Positions 52,355 through 63,632 of a stretch of 64,000 nucleotides of DNA are shown here, piece after piece. Below the pieces are notes generated by a model. That model searched no databases and was not told the DNA's origin. It saw only the letters and a list, made by a program, of their open reading frames with translations. Position numbers and translations under genes: made by a program. Numbering within the stretch: position 1 is the stretch's first letter; each line of letters opens with the position of its first letter. This stretch comes from Pseudomonas sp. ML96 (GTDB lineage Bacteria; Pseudomonadota; Gammaproteobacteria; Pseudomonadales; Pseudomonadaceae), in assembly GCF_000761545.1 (NCBI RefSeq), contig NZ_JPMY01000006.1:124001-188000 (forward strand). The letters run 5' to 3'.

Positions 52355-54193
52355 ATGTCGCAGGCACCGCAGTCGTCGAGGGCCTTTCACGCCAGCCTGT
52401 GGCTGGCCTGCGCCCTGGTCATGCTGCTGGTGCCTGTGCTGCTGTTATGGGCGCCGGTGCAGCGCTGGAGCAATGCCCACGGCGACTGGCTGATTCGCCA
52501 GCGGGCCACGCTGCAGGTGCCAGACCCACGCATCATCGTGGTCGATATCGACGACACCAGCCTGCAGGCGCTGGTCGGCGAGGCCGGCAAGTGGCCGTGG
52601 CCGCGCTCGGTGCATGCCGAGCTGCTCGAACACCTGCTGGCGCAGAAGGCCGAGGCCGTGGTGTTCGATGTGCTGTTCAGCGAGGCCGATCGCTTCCATC
52701 CCGATGCCGATGCCTATTTCGGCGAGGTGCTGGCCGGTAGCGACAGGGTCTACCTGGCGGCGTTGCAGCAGCAGGCCAGCGACCCGGCCAGGGCGCCATT
52801 GATGACCTCCTACCCGCCGACCACCGGCCTGCTGCCGGCTGATCCGCAGCAGCGCGGCGTGCTGCTGTTGCCGCGGGCCGTCGCCGCCGCGCACTGGAAG
52901 ACCGGCACCATCAACTTCACCCAGGACGGTGACGGCGTCGGCCGCCGCTACGACGTCTACCGGCGCTTCGGCGACTGGCGCATGCCCTCGCTGCCGGCGC
53001 GGGTGGCGATGGGTCGGGGCGTGACACTGCCGGTCGGCGACAGCTTCCTGCTCGACTGGCGCAGCGCCGAGCGCGTGCCCTATCCGCGCGTCCCCTTCGC
53101 CGCCGCCCTGGCCCAGGCACGAGGCGAGAGCGGTCAGCTGCCGGCCGATTACTTCGCCGGCAAGATCGTGGTGATCGGCACCACCGCCGCCGGCCTCTAC
53201 GACCTGCGGCGCACGCCGCTGGACGATCTCTACCCGGCGGTGTTCATCCTAGCCACCGGCATCGACAACCTGCTCAACCAGCAGCAACTGCAGATGGCGC
53301 CGGCCTGGAGCATGGCGCTACTGAGCATCGCCCTGCTGCTCGGTCTGCAGCTCATGCTGCTGCGCGAGCGCCTGCTGGCCGCCAGCCTGTTCACCTTGGG
53401 CGCCAGTGTGGCGCTGCTGCTCGGCGCCTATCTATTGATAGTGCAGGGCGTGCTGGTCACGGTGCTGCCCAGCCTGCTGGCGTTGTGGCTGCTGCTGGCC
53501 CTGGCCCTGGCGGTGTTCTACCGGCGGCGCCGGCAGCAGCTGTCCAACACCATCAGCATGTTCAGCCGCTTCCTCGACCCGCAGGTGGTGGCGCAACTGG
53601 TGGCGCGCGAGGACCCGCAGGCGCTGCTGGCCAGCCGTGAGTGCCAGCTCACCGTGCTGTTCTCCGATATCCGCAACTTCACCACCATGTCCGAGCGGCA
53701 CAGCGCCCAGGAGATTATGCAGATCCTGGAGAACTACTTCGCCGGCCAGGTGGACGTGCTGTTCCGCCACCGCGCGACTCTCGACAAGTTTATCGGCGAC
53801 GCGATCATGGCCTTCTGGGGCGCACCGCAGGACAACCCCAACCAGGCGGTGGATGCGGTCAACGCGGCGCTGGAGATGATCGACAACGTCGAGCGCTACC
53901 AGCGCGATTTCGATCACCCCGACTTCGATATCGGCATCGGCCTGCACACCGGACCGGCGGTGGTCGGCATGGTCGGGACCAGCAAGCGCTATGACTACAC
54001 TGCCATTGGCGACACGGTGAACCTGGCCAGCCGCATCGAGGGGCTGACCAAGGGCCGCGCGCGCCTGCTGGTGTCGGCCGCGACCATGCAGGCCTGTGGC
54101 GATGCGTTCGACTTCGTGGCCCATGGCGACTTCCAGGTGAAAGGCCGCGTCGAGCCGGTGACCCTCTTCGAACCCAGGAGAAAGACTCTATGA
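52355..54193 (+). CDS. CHASE2-domain class III adenylate cyclase
   Basis: This 612-residue membrane enzyme is predicted to make cAMP in response to an extracytoplasmic signal. Layout: first membrane helix (15-33), periplasmic CHASE2 domain (about 45-310; IIVVDIDDTSL and AVVFDVLFSEAD are typical), three helices (about 318-388), then the cyclase domain (about 425-610). Catalytic residues are visible: metal Asp438 and Asp482, Lys478 in DKFIGD (favouring ATP), Asn556 and Arg560 in DTVNLASR. A GGGAG ribosome-binding site precedes ATG 52355. The next gene overlaps by four bases. Confidence 0.88.
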   Translation: MSQAPQSSRAFHASLWLACALVMLLVPVLLLWAPVQRWSNAHGDWLIRQRATLQVPDPRIIVVDIDDTSLQALVGEAGKWPWPRSVHAELLEHLLAQKAEAVVFDVLFSEADRFHPDADAYFGEVLAGSDRVYLAALQQQASDPARAPLMTSYPPTTGLLPADPQQRGVLLLPRAVAAAHWKTGTINFTQDGDGVGRRYDVYRRFGDWRMPSLPARVAMGRGVTLPVGDSFLLDWRSAERVPYPRVPFAAALAQARGESGQLPADYFAGKIVVIGTTAAGLYDLRRTPLDDLYPAVFILATGIDNLLNQQQLQMAPAWSMALLSIALLLGLQLMLLRERLLAASLFTLGASVALLLGAYLLIVQGVLVTVLPSLLALWLLLALALAVFYRRRRQQLSNTISMFSRFLDPQVVAQLVAREDPQALLASRECQLTVLFSDIRNFTTMSERHSAQEIMQILENYFAGQVDVLFRHRATLDKFIGDAIMAFWGAPQDNPNQAVDAVNAALEMIDNVERYQRDFDHPDFDIGIGLHTGPAVVGMVGTSKRYDYTAIGDTVNLASRIEGLTKGRARLLVSAATMQACGDAFDFVAHGDFQVKGRVEPVTLFEPRRKTL

Positions 54194-54690
54194 GAAACAC
54201 CCTTACCGCTGCCCTGCTGATCCTGGCAGGTTGGCTGGGCAGCGCTGTGGCGCTGGCCGAAGTGCGCAGCGGCATCACGGTCGAGGCCACCGCCTTGCGC
54301 GAGTCGGCCTCCGCCGGTGCGGCGGCGCTGCAACAGTTGCCGGCGCAGACACGCCTGAGCGTGCTCAAGCGCCAGGGTGGCTGGTACCAGGTGCAGACCG
54401 GCGCCGGCCAGCAGGGTTGGGTGGCCTTGCTGGCGATTCGTTTCGATAAGTCCGCCGGGGCCAGCGGCGGCAATATCGGCTCGCTGCTCGAGGGCAGCAC
54501 CGCGGTGGAGCCGGCCAGCGGCGTGGCCACCGGCGTGCGTGGCATCAGTGACGACCAGGTGGGCGGTGGCGGCGGCTCCGGCAGCCTGGCGCTGCAGCGC
54601 CTGGATCGCTACGCGGTGACGCCCGGCGCGGCGCGCTCGTTCGCCCAGCAGGGCGGCCTGCGCAGCCAGTCGATTGCCTACCCCCACTGA
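54190..54690 (+). CDS. SH3b-domain exported protein
   Basis: The 166-residue protein has a signal peptide (1-23, ending ALA-EVR) and one bacterial SH3 domain (about 24-92; TALRESASAGAAALQQLPAQ and WYQVQTGAGQQGWV are typical). A Gly/Ser-rich linker and a 40-residue tail with LQRLDRYAV follow. SH3b domains often bind peptidoglycan or protein partners. Its ATG overlaps the cyclase stop (ATGA), and the M48 gene follows after 15 bp, so the three are almost certainly one operon. Confidence 0.82.
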   Translation: MRNTLTAALLILAGWLGSAVALAEVRSGITVEATALRESASAGAAALQQLPAQTRLSVLKRQGGWYQVQTGAGQQGWVALLAIRFDKSAGASGGNIGSLLEGSTAVEPASGVATGVRGISDDQVGGGGGSGSLALQRLDRYAVTPGAARSFAQQGGLRSQSIAYPH

Positions 54691-54705
54691 GTCGGAGAGC
54701 GAGCC

Positions 54706-55605
54706 ATGCACAAGATTTTCTGCCGTAGCGCACTGCTCGTCGCCATCTGCGCCGCGCTGCCCGCCTGTGAAAACCTGCAGGCACTGGAGGGCGTGCAGAT
54801 CCAGGGCGTCGACCTGTCGCCACTGGCCAGCGCCGGCCGCAGCCTCAGCGACATGGGCGAGAAGACCCAGGACGAGGAGCTGGTGATCGGTGCCAGCACC
54901 GCCGAGCTGCTGCTCAAGCAGGCGCCGTTGCTGGACAACTCCAGCGTACAGTCCTACGTCAACGAGGTCGGCCGCTGGGTCGCCCTCAATAGCGAGCGCC
55001 CCGATCTGCCCTGGCGCTTCGGCGTGCTCGATAGCCGCGTGGTCGGTGCCTACGCCGCGCCCGGCGGTTACGTGTTCATCACCAGCGGCATGCTGGCGCA
55101 GATGAATAGTGAGGCCGAACTGGCCGGCGTGCTGGCTCACGAGGTGGCGCACGTGGTGCAGAAACACCACCTCGACGCGATCAAGCAGAAGGCCGGCGCC
55201 GGCCTGCTCGCCAGCGTCTCGCGCTTTGCCCTGCAGGCCAGCAAGGCCAGCTCCGGGGACATCAGTAGCAGCGATCCGGCGGCCACGCAGAAATTTGACC
55301 AGCTGGTGACCAACCTCTATACCCGTGGCCTGGACCGGGGCGACGAGTACGAGGCCGACCAGATGGGCGCGGTGATTGCCGCCCGTGCCGGCTACGACGC
55401 CTACGGGCTGGCCAATGTGCTGCAGGACCTGGGCACCATGAAGCAGGATGACGCCACCCTGGTGACCTTCCTCAAGGTGCACCCGAACATCAATGATCGC
55501 CTGACCCGCCTGGAGCCCACCTACCAGTATCTGGACAAGGCCGCCGCCGGCGGCAGCCAGCAGACCCTGGAGCAGCGTTACCAGAAGGCGCTATCGACCA
55601 GGTGA
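54706..55605 (+). CDS. M48-family metallopeptidase lipoprotein
   Basis: The 299-residue peptidase carries a lipobox, LPAC, with Cys21 as the likely lipidated residue. The zinc motif HEVAH is at 145-149, and the third ligand Glu216 is in DEYEADQMG. It resembles the periplasmic BepA/LoiP/YcaL group that degrades or assists outer-membrane proteins, but without BepA's TPR domain. GGAG lies upstream of the ATG. It is the last gene of the cyclase operon and converges on the HD-GYP gene. Confidence 0.88.
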   Translation: MHKIFCRSALLVAICAALPACENLQALEGVQIQGVDLSPLASAGRSLSDMGEKTQDEELVIGASTAELLLKQAPLLDNSSVQSYVNEVGRWVALNSERPDLPWRFGVLDSRVVGAYAAPGGYVFITSGMLAQMNSEAELAGVLAHEVAHVVQKHHLDAIKQKAGAGLLASVSRFALQASKASSGDISSSDPAATQKFDQLVTNLYTRGLDRGDEYEADQMGAVIAARAGYDAYGLANVLQDLGTMKQDDATLVTFLKVHPNINDRLTRLEPTYQYLDKAAAGGSQQTLEQRYQKALSTR

Positions 55606-55639
55606 GAAAGAGCAGGGCGGCCATGAGCCGCCCTTCTCA

Positions 55640-57589
<1,950 letters not shown>

Positions 57590-57703
57590 CACTGATTACC
57601 CTCGGCGGCGCGCCGACTCTGGGCGAGGAGCGCTCGCCTGAGTATTGCACCGGTCGCCGGGAGCGACCAGATCAGTGAGGGCGCGTTCGTCGCACCGTTC
57701 GGC

Positions 57704-58354
57704 TTACTCGGCGCGGGCCGCCGCGCGGCGATGACGGAGGACTTCGATCACCCCCGGCAGTACCGAGACGAAGATGATCGCCACGATCAGGTAGTGCAGG
57801 TTGCTCTGCACCACCGGCAGGTTGCCGAAGAAGTAGCCGGCGTAGCTGAACAGGGTGACCCAGACAACAGCGCCGATCACGTTGTAAGCGGCGAAGCGGC
57901 GGTAGGGCATGTGGCCCATGCCGGCGACGAAGGGGGCGAAGGTGCGCACGATGGGCACGAAGCGGGCGAGGATGATGGTCTTGCCGCCATGCTTCTCATA
58001 GAAGGCTTCGGTCACTTCCAGATAGCGGCGGCGGAAGATCTTCGAGTCCGGGTTGGCGAACAGCTTGGCGCCGAAGAAGCGGCCGATGCTGTAGTTGACC
58101 GCGTCGCCGAGGATGGCGGCGACGATCAGCAGCGGCACCATGATGTGCACGTTCATCGCGTCCTGGGTGGCGATGGCGCCGGCGACGAACAGCAGCGAGT
58201 CGCCGGGCAGGAAGGGCGTCACCACCAGGCCGGTCTCGCAGAAGATGATCAGGAACAGGATGCCGTAGATCCACGGCCCGTAGGCGGCGGTCAGCTCCGC
58301 CAGGTGGCGGTCGATATGCAGGATGAAGTCGATGACAAGCTGGATGAATTCCAT
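57704..58354 (-). CDS. DedA-family membrane protein
   Basis: The 216-residue protein has the DedA/SNARE-associated fold: [31 protein letters not shown] at the N-terminus, then GRFFGAKLF, and [24 protein letters not shown], whose Arg residues are conserved. DedA proteins affect membrane potential and lipid-carrier recycling and act as undecaprenyl-phosphate or phospholipid flippases in some bacteria. It lies alone with a 114-bp gap to the HD-GYP gene. Confidence 0.93.
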   Translation of the reverse strand: MEFIQLVIDFILHIDRHLAELTAAYGPWIYGILFLIIFCETGLVVTPFLPGDSLLFVAGAIATQDAMNVHIMVPLLIVAAILGDAVNYSIGRFFGAKLFANPDSKIFRRRYLEVTEAFYEKHGGKTIILARFVPIVRTFAPFVAGMGHMPYRRFAAYNVIGAVVWVTLFSYAGYFFGNLPVVQSNLHYLIVAIIFVSVLPGVIEVLRHRRAAARAE

Positions 58355-58496
58355 CTGGGTTCCCCGGTTGAAGCGCGCATGTTAGGAACGGTGCCAGGCT
58401 GGGGCAAGCCGTTTGCCGTTACGGGATTCAGTCGGTTTCGCTGCACAGCAGCCTGACTGGACCATCGGGCTGTCAGGCTGCTCGGCCGCTTTAGCG

Positions 58497-59525
58497 TTAG
58501 TCGAGCGTTGCCCCGGTGATCCGCCGCCCGTGGGCAATCAAGCCCATGCGCAAAGGGGCGAGCATTTCTGCCACGGCGAAGTTGCTGCGGGCGGGGAAGC
58601 GTAGCGCCTCACCTTTCTGCAAGTCGATCAGTTCTATCTTGCCGTCTTTCAGCCCTCTGGGGTCGAGGGTGCCGGCCAGCGCCAGCCAGGGCATGCCGTC
58701 GGCAAAGGTGGCCTGGTGTGCCCATTTCAGCGTGCTGGGGATATCCCGCCGCTTGCTCAGGTCCGCGGTGCTCCATTCGCTCACACCGCCTTGGCGGTTG
58801 GCGCTGATCAGGCCTTGCCCATCGGTGCTGAAACCTAGGGCAAGGATCCAGTTACCTGTCTCGTAGGGTTTGCTTTCTTTGAGCAGGCTGAGGTGTAGGC
58901 GCCCGTCCTGCTCTGTGACTCTCCACACCTGGAGCGATCCCGATGCATTGCCTGCGGCGATCAGGTCGCCCTGCGGGCTGCTGGCGAGTGCGGTCACACT
59001 GTCCATGGCCTTGTAGCGCTCTGGCAGGACCTGCCGCTGTTCCAGATCGTAGAGCATCAGTTCGCCGTCGTTGTTGGCGATCAGGTACAGGTCTTCTCGT
59101 GGGCCGAGGGCGACTGGGCCGCGAGCATCGGCGATGGTTGCTAGCGGTTTGCCGCTCTCGCTATCCCAGAGGTGGGTGCTGTCTTCGAAGTAGGAGTTGC
59201 TGAAGAAGCTGGAGCCGTCGCGGCTGAACAGCAACTGATTCGCGCGGTATTGATGGGCGCGCAGGCTAATGTGCGCCTCGCGCTGTGTCGCATCCCAGAT
59301 ATGCACTTGGCCTGACTCCATGCCGATCAGCAAACGCTTGCTGGCATTGTGGAAGCGCATGGAGGTTGCGCGGTCGCCATCGGCAAAGCGCTGTTTGAAC
59401 AGGGCCTGAGTGAATTCGGGGTGTATCGGCGGGAACAGGATGAAGCGCCAGAGCAGTGCGGCGGAACCGGCCAGGAGAGCCAGCAACAGGATGAGGAGCA
59501 GTAATTTGCGGCTGTGGTTCTGCAT
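58497..59525 (-). CDS. Membrane-anchored WD40-like beta-propeller protein
   Basis: The 342-residue protein starts at ATG 59525 with GGAGG just upstream; the frame continues into tRNA-Phe, which is not coding. One N-terminal helix (about 7-28) anchors it. The rest contains about six to seven WD40-type blades ending in VHIWD, THLWD, LMLYD, LQVWR, VSEWS and IELID. Such propellers serve as protein-binding platforms; no enzyme motif is seen. It is just downstream of tRNA-Phe in the same direction, with the tRNA terminator between. A partner cannot be named. Confidence 0.75.
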   Translation of the reverse strand: MQNHSRKLLLLILLLALLAGSAALLWRFILFPPIHPEFTQALFKQRFADGDRATSMRFHNASKRLLIGMESGQVHIWDATQREAHISLRAHQYRANQLLFSRDGSSFFSNSYFEDSTHLWDSESGKPLATIADARGPVALGPREDLYLIANNDGELMLYDLEQRQVLPERYKAMDSVTALASSPQGDLIAAGNASGSLQVWRVTEQDGRLHLSLLKESKPYETGNWILALGFSTDGQGLISANRQGGVSEWSTADLSKRRDIPSTLKWAHQATFADGMPWLALAGTLDPRGLKDGKIELIDLQKGEALRFPARSNFAVAEMLAPLRMGLIAHGRRITGATLD

Positions 59526-59557
59526 TACGCCTCCGTGCGTAATTTTCGACCAAACGC

Positions 59558-59584
59558 AAAAAAGCCCGCCTAATGGCGGGCTTT
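59558..59584 (-). terminator. Terminator of tRNA-Phe
   Basis: The stem AAAGCCCGCC / GGCGGGCTTT with loop TAAT is followed on the minus strand by six T residues (plus-strand 59558-59563), ten bases beyond the tRNA end. Confidence 0.9.
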
Positions 59585-59594
59585 TCTGAAATTT

Positions 59595-59670
59595 TGGTGC
59601 CCAGAGACGGAGTCGAACCGCCGACACGGGGATTTTCAATCCCCTGCTCTACCGACTGAGCTATCTGGGC
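59595..59670 (-). tRNA. tRNA-Phe (anticodon GAA)
   Basis: The 76-nt gene includes an encoded CCA end. The acceptor stem GCCCAGA pairs with TCTGGGC. The anticodon loop ATTGAAAAT carries GAA for UUC/UUU codons. The T loop GGTTCGACTCC is standard. Confidence 0.97.
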
Positions 59671-59681
59671 AACGGGGCGCA

Positions 59682-59710
59682 ATTAAACGGATTTGAAGGA
59701 GCAGTGTCAA
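59682..59710 (-). promoter_or_regulatory. Promoter of tRNA-Phe
   Basis: On the minus strand a perfect TTGACA (plus-strand 59705-59710), a 17-bp spacer and TTTAAT (59682-59687) lie just upstream of the tRNA. Confidence 0.8.
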
Positions 59711-59794
59711 GCGAGGGAATGAAAAAAATTTCAGTGCAGACGGGCGGTTACGAATTTCCGGGGTGGCGCGGGGCGTTTCCGACCCGCGTCCGCA

Positions 59795-60067
59795 TCAGGC
59801 ACTCGGTGGCACGTAGCCGTCGGCCTTGGCGTAGTCCTCGCCGGAGAGGAACTTGTCCATCTCGGCCTGGAGGAACTTGCGGTCCTCGGCGTTCATCATG
59901 TTCAGCCGACGCTCGTTGATCAGCATGGTCTGGTGCGCCTGCCACTCGTCCCAGGCCTTCTTCGACACGTTGTTGTAGATGTCCTCACCCTTGGCGCCAG
60001 GGTAGGGCGGGCGATCGAGGCCGGGCAGGTCTTCGTTGAACTTGCGGCAGTGGACGGTACGGCTCAT
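59795..60067 (-). CDS. yggX: Fe(II) trafficking / oxidative protection protein YggX
   Basis: The 90-residue protein has the family N-terminus [19 protein letters not shown] with its conserved Cys7, and the helical body ([20 protein letters not shown]). It protects Fe-S clusters from oxidation and is tied to iron handling. Its ATG overlaps the mutY stop by four bases; the mutY-yggX pair is conserved in gammaproteobacteria, linking an Fe-S enzyme to its protector. Confidence 0.95.
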   Translation of the reverse strand: MSRTVHCRKFNEDLPGLDRPPYPGAKGEDIYNNVSKKAWDEWQAHQTMLINERRLNMMNAEDRKFLQAEMDKFLSGEDYAKADGYVPPSA

Positions 60068-61131
60068 GACTTTTCTCCTGCATTCAGTGCATCCGCGGCT
60101 CGCTTGAGGAGCTTCTTCACCGGGGCGGCCAGGCCCAGGCGCGGCGGGCTGGCGAGGTTATACCAGAGCCAGTCGCCCTCGGCCACGGCGGGGCTGGCCT
60201 GCTCCACCCGTACCAGCCAGGGTTCGATGGCCAGCTGGAAGTGGCTGAAAGTATGGGTCAGCCCGGCCAGTTCGCGCGGGTCGCCCAGGCGCAGGGAGTG
60301 CTGGCTGGCCAATGGCGCAAGGCCGGCCAGGTCATCCACCTCCGGCAGGCTCCACAGGCCGCCCCACAGGCCGCTGGAGGGGCGGCGATAGAGCAGGATG
60401 GCGCCGTCGTGGTTGGCCAGCAGCGGCATCAGCGTGCGCTTCTGCGGCAACGCCTTGCGCGGCTTGGGTTCGGGGAAGTCGCTCTCGCGGCCGAGCAGGT
60501 GGGCGCGGCAGCCGTCGCGCACCGGGCACAGCAGGCAGCTCGGCTTGCTGCGGGTGCAGAGGGTGGCGCCCAGGTCCATCATCGCCTGGGTGTAGTTGTT
60601 CACTCGCTCATGCGGGGTCAGCTGCTCGGCCAGTTGCCACAGCTGCTCGGCTACCTTGGGCTCGCCGGGATAGCCGTGCTGCGCCTTGTAGCGGGCCAGC
60701 ACGCGCTTGACGTTGCCGTCGAGGATCGGGGCGCGCAGGCCCATGCTCAGGCTGGCGATGGCGCCGGCGGTGGAGCGGCCGATGCCGGGCAGCTCGGCGA
60801 GCTGCTCGACCGAGCGCGGGAACTCGCCGCCATGCTGCTCCACCACCATTTTTGCCGCCTTGTGCAGGTTGCGCGCGCGGGTGTAGTAGCCGAGGCCGGT
60901 CCACAGGTGCAGCACTTCGTCTTCCGGTGCTTCGGCTAGTGCCTGTACGGTCGGCAGAGCGTCCATAAAACGGTCGAAGTAGCCGAGCACGGTGCTGACC
61001 TGGGTTTGCTGCAGCATGATCTCGGAGACCCATACCCGGTATGGGGTGATGCCCTGTTGCCAGGGCAACTCCTTGCGCCCGTGCAGGTCGTACCAGGCCA
61101 GCACGGCGCCATTGAACTGCTCGGGGCTCAT
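60064..61131 (-). CDS. mutY: Adenine DNA glycosylase
   Basis: This repair enzyme removes adenine mispaired with 8-oxoguanine. The 355-residue protein has [12 protein letters not shown], the helix-hairpin-helix [16 protein letters not shown] with a catalytic Asp following ([12 protein letters not shown]), and an Fe-S cluster motif with Cys in [20 protein letters not shown]-terminal Nudix-like domain (about 230-350) recognises 8-oxoG. ATG 61131 overlaps the asmA stop codon by four bases. Confidence 0.96.
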   Translation of the reverse strand: MSPEQFNGAVLAWYDLHGRKELPWQQGITPYRVWVSEIMLQQTQVSTVLGYFDRFMDALPTVQALAEAPEDEVLHLWTGLGYYTRARNLHKAAKMVVEQHGGEFPRSVEQLAELPGIGRSTAGAIASLSMGLRAPILDGNVKRVLARYKAQHGYPGEPKVAEQLWQLAEQLTPHERVNNYTQAMMDLGATLCTRSKPSCLLCPVRDGCRAHLLGRESDFPEPKPRKALPQKRTLMPLLANHDGAILLYRRPSSGLWGGLWSLPEVDDLAGLAPLASQHSLRLGDPRELAGLTHTFSHFQLAIEPWLVRVEQASPAVAEGDWLWYNLASPPRLGLAAPVKKLLKRAADALNAGEKS

Positions 61132-63353
61132 CGGTTGAACAGGCCCTTCAGTGCGTCCTTGAGTTCCGGGCTGACCTTGTCGCCGAGCTTCTCTTCCAGC
61201 TTCTGGTTGAGCTTGTCGCCAGCCAGCTTGGCGGCGATCTTGCCGAGGCCGTCCTTGTCCAGGCGACAGGCCTTGGCGCCCAGCTCCAGCGGGCCGCGGC
61301 AGCGCAGCGGCCATTCCAGGCCGACGTAGCGCTCGTTGACCTGGCAGGCCGGGTCCGGCATGGCGCCCTTGTCGCCCTCGATGACGATGCCGACGCGGTA
61401 GTCCATGCCCAGCACGCGCAGGTCGAGGTCGCCGTCGCCGTTCACTGTCAGGCCGGGAATGCGTGCCTTGAGGTCGGGGTTGCTGGCCACGCCATTGGTG
61501 AACTTGAGGTTGCCATGCAGCTCCTCGAACGGCGTGTCCTTGCCGCGCGGCTCACCGGACAGCGACTTGCGATTGAGGGTGGCGATGCCCTGGCACAGCT
61601 GCTGTTCGAGGTTGGCGTCGACCAGCACGCCATCGCTCAGACTGAAGCTGGCGGTGCCGTTGAGCGCGTCGATCCAGGCCTTCTCGCTGTTGCCCTGGGT
61701 CCGCACATCGGCGCTCAGGTCGAGCTGGCCGCGTACCGGCGCCTTCTCGCCGCGGGCCTCGATCAGCTTCTCCACCGGGATGCGCTTGAGCTGCTTGTTG
61801 GCGGTCAGCAACGGGATGGACTGGCGCGCGTCGAGCTGCGAGCGCACGGCGAATTCGCCGCCGTACAGGTCGCCACGCAGCTCCTTGAGGTCGATCACGC
61901 CGCCCTTGGCGGTCAGGCCGATGCGTGCGTCTTCGACCGGCAGCTTGCTCAGGGTCAGCTGGCCGAGGCTGATGGCGGCCTCGATGTCGAGTTTGCGCAG
62001 GGTTTCCAGCGGCAGCAGCGGCGTGCTGCTCCAGGCCTGTTGGGTCGGCGCGCTGGGCAGTTGCGAGGTGCCGTTCTTGCCGGCGGCGGCTACGGCATCC
62101 TTGACCTCGTTCTTGCGCGCGGCGCCGGCATCGGCGTCCTTGTTCTGCGGCGGCAGGTAGCGGTCGAGGTCGAGCTTGTCGCCCTTGAGCTGCAGGCGCA
62201 GGGCCTGCTTGGCGAAGTCGTTGACTGCCAGGCTGCCGCTGAAGCTGCTGTCGTCCAGCTTCAGTGCCAGGTCGTTGAGCTGCAGGCTGCTCGGCGTGCC
62301 GGCCAGGCGGCTGGACAGCTCGAAGCGGCTCAGTGTGCTGTTATCGCTCATGGCCGGCAGGGCGACGCCGAGGCCGTCGAGGAACTCGCGCAGGTTGAAC
62401 TGTGCCAGCGACAGGTTGCCTTCGAGCTGGGCGGTCTGGTCCAGGTTGCGCAGCTTCAATTCGCCGAGCGCGCGCAGCTGGTTGGCGGAGAGCTTGATGC
62501 CGGTCCACTCGGCCACCTGGGCGGATTGGTCGAGCAGCAGCTGGCCCTGGCTGGCGAAGGTCAGGGTCTTGCCGTTGAGCGGCTCACCGGAGGCCTCGCC
62601 GGCCAGCTTCACGTCCTGCAGCTGGTAGCGCTTGAGCGCGCGATCGAAGCGCAGCAGACCCTGCAGCTCGGTCTTGGCGCGCAGTACCGGCTGGTTGGTG
62701 CCGAGGAAGGCCAGCAGCTTGACCGGGATGTCGGCGCCTTCGCGGATGGCGCCGGAGGACAGCTCGATGCCCTCGGCGCTGAACTGCTTGCCGCTCTTGG
62801 CGTCGTGGTAGTCCACCCGCGAGTTGCTGATGGTCAGGCTGTCGATGTCCAGCTTGAGCGGCTGGCGCTCCTCGCTGGCCGGCTCGGCAGGCGCCTGCGG
62901 CTGCTCGCCGGTCTGGGCGGTGCTCGGAGCTGGGGTTGCCTCGGTCTTGGCCGGGCGGCCCACGCCTTCCCAGTTGCCGTGGCCCTTGTCGTCGCGCTGC
63001 AGGGTCAGGTCGAGGCCGTCGACGCGGATGTCGCTCATCTGCACTTCCTTGTACAGCAGCGGCAGTACGCGTACCGACAGGCCGAGCAGGCGCAGGTTGG
63101 CGAAGGGTTTTTCCGGGGTATCGGCGCTGGCCAGGGTGGCGTCGGTCAGCTCCAGGCCGAGCCAGGGGAACAGGCTCCAGCCGATATCGCCGTTGAGTTT
63201 CAGCTCGAGATTGGCCTTGTCGCGGGCCAGTTGCTGGATCTCGTCCTTGTAGTCGTTGGGGTCGAATAGATGGGTCAGGGCGAAGCCGAGCGCGACGATG
63301 ATCAGCAGCAGGCCAAGCACTACCAGACCCAGGATTTTGCCAAAGGCTTTCAT
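61128..63353 (-). CDS. asmA: AsmA-family envelope protein
   Basis: The 741-residue protein has one N-terminal membrane helix (about 7-28) followed by a long periplasmic region rich in beta strands, including the AsmA N-terminal domain ([44 protein letters not shown], read in parts) and a C-terminal AsmA domain. AsmA-like proteins are thought to form bridges that move phospholipids to the outer membrane. A Pro/Ala/Glu-rich insert lies around 130-160. ATG 63353 has AAGGA seven bases upstream; a longer frame runs into the opposite gene. It is the first gene of asmA-mutY-yggX. Confidence 0.88.
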   Translation of the reverse strand: MKAFGKILGLVVLGLLLIIVALGFALTHLFDPNDYKDEIQQLARDKANLELKLNGDIGWSLFPWLGLELTDATLASADTPEKPFANLRLLGLSVRVLPLLYKEVQMSDIRVDGLDLTLQRDDKGHGNWEGVGRPAKTEATPAPSTAQTGEQPQAPAEPASEERQPLKLDIDSLTISNSRVDYHDAKSGKQFSAEGIELSSGAIREGADIPVKLLAFLGTNQPVLRAKTELQGLLRFDRALKRYQLQDVKLAGEASGEPLNGKTLTFASQGQLLLDQSAQVAEWTGIKLSANQLRALGELKLRNLDQTAQLEGNLSLAQFNLREFLDGLGVALPAMSDNSTLSRFELSSRLAGTPSSLQLNDLALKLDDSSFSGSLAVNDFAKQALRLQLKGDKLDLDRYLPPQNKDADAGAARKNEVKDAVAAAGKNGTSQLPSAPTQQAWSSTPLLPLETLRKLDIEAAISLGQLTLSKLPVEDARIGLTAKGGVIDLKELRGDLYGGEFAVRSQLDARQSIPLLTANKQLKRIPVEKLIEARGEKAPVRGQLDLSADVRTQGNSEKAWIDALNGTASFSLSDGVLVDANLEQQLCQGIATLNRKSLSGEPRGKDTPFEELHGNLKFTNGVASNPDLKARIPGLTVNGDGDLDLRVLGMDYRVGIVIEGDKGAMPDPACQVNERYVGLEWPLRCRGPLELGAKACRLDKDGLGKIAAKLAGDKLNQKLEEKLGDKVSPELKDALKGLFNR

Positions 63354-63401
63354 GGACCAGTCCTTGTGAGGGAGTTCTTCTTTATAGGGGCGGGAGTATA
63401 A

Positions 63402-63424
63402 CGCCGCCTCGCAGCGAGGCGGCG
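63402..63424. terminator. Hairpin in the asmA leader region
   Basis: The stem CGCCGCCTCG / CGAGGCGGCG with a three-base loop lies about 50 bp upstream of asmA. Without a T-run it may be structural or part of a repeat rather than a terminator. Confidence 0.35.
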
Positions 63425-63524
63425 ACCCGCACCGCGATCTCCGGGCTGGCAGTGTGCCCGGACGGTGCCGTGGTCGGCAGGCTTTGGATGGCTGCGGCCG
63501 CGCGCGGTTCCCCTGGCGTGGAGT

Positions 63525-63574
63525 GGCGGATGGCGCCTGCGGAAAGAGGAATTGGCGGCGCAAGCCCATCCGCC
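63525..63574. repeat. Degenerate palindromic repeat (Pseudomonas-type)
   Basis: GGCGGATGG (63525-63533) and CCATCCGCC (63566-63574) form a 9-bp inverted repeat. The context GGCGGATGGCGCCTGCGG resembles dispersed repeats found between genes in many Pseudomonas. It lies in the 279-bp gap between asmA and the desaturase-family gene. Confidence 0.45.
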
Positions 63575-63632
63575 CTGGCCGATCCGGGGTTAGGCTGGCA
63601 GCACAACAAGAACGATTCGCCGCGAGGTGCCG

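Noticed and set aside
59526..59639. N-terminal extension of the WD40-like protein
   Set aside because: It would read through the tRNA-Phe terminator and into the tRNA.
61515..63269. Long open frame (584 codons) antisense to asmA
   Set aside because: Typical high-GC shadow; asmA has clear family features and ribosome-binding site.
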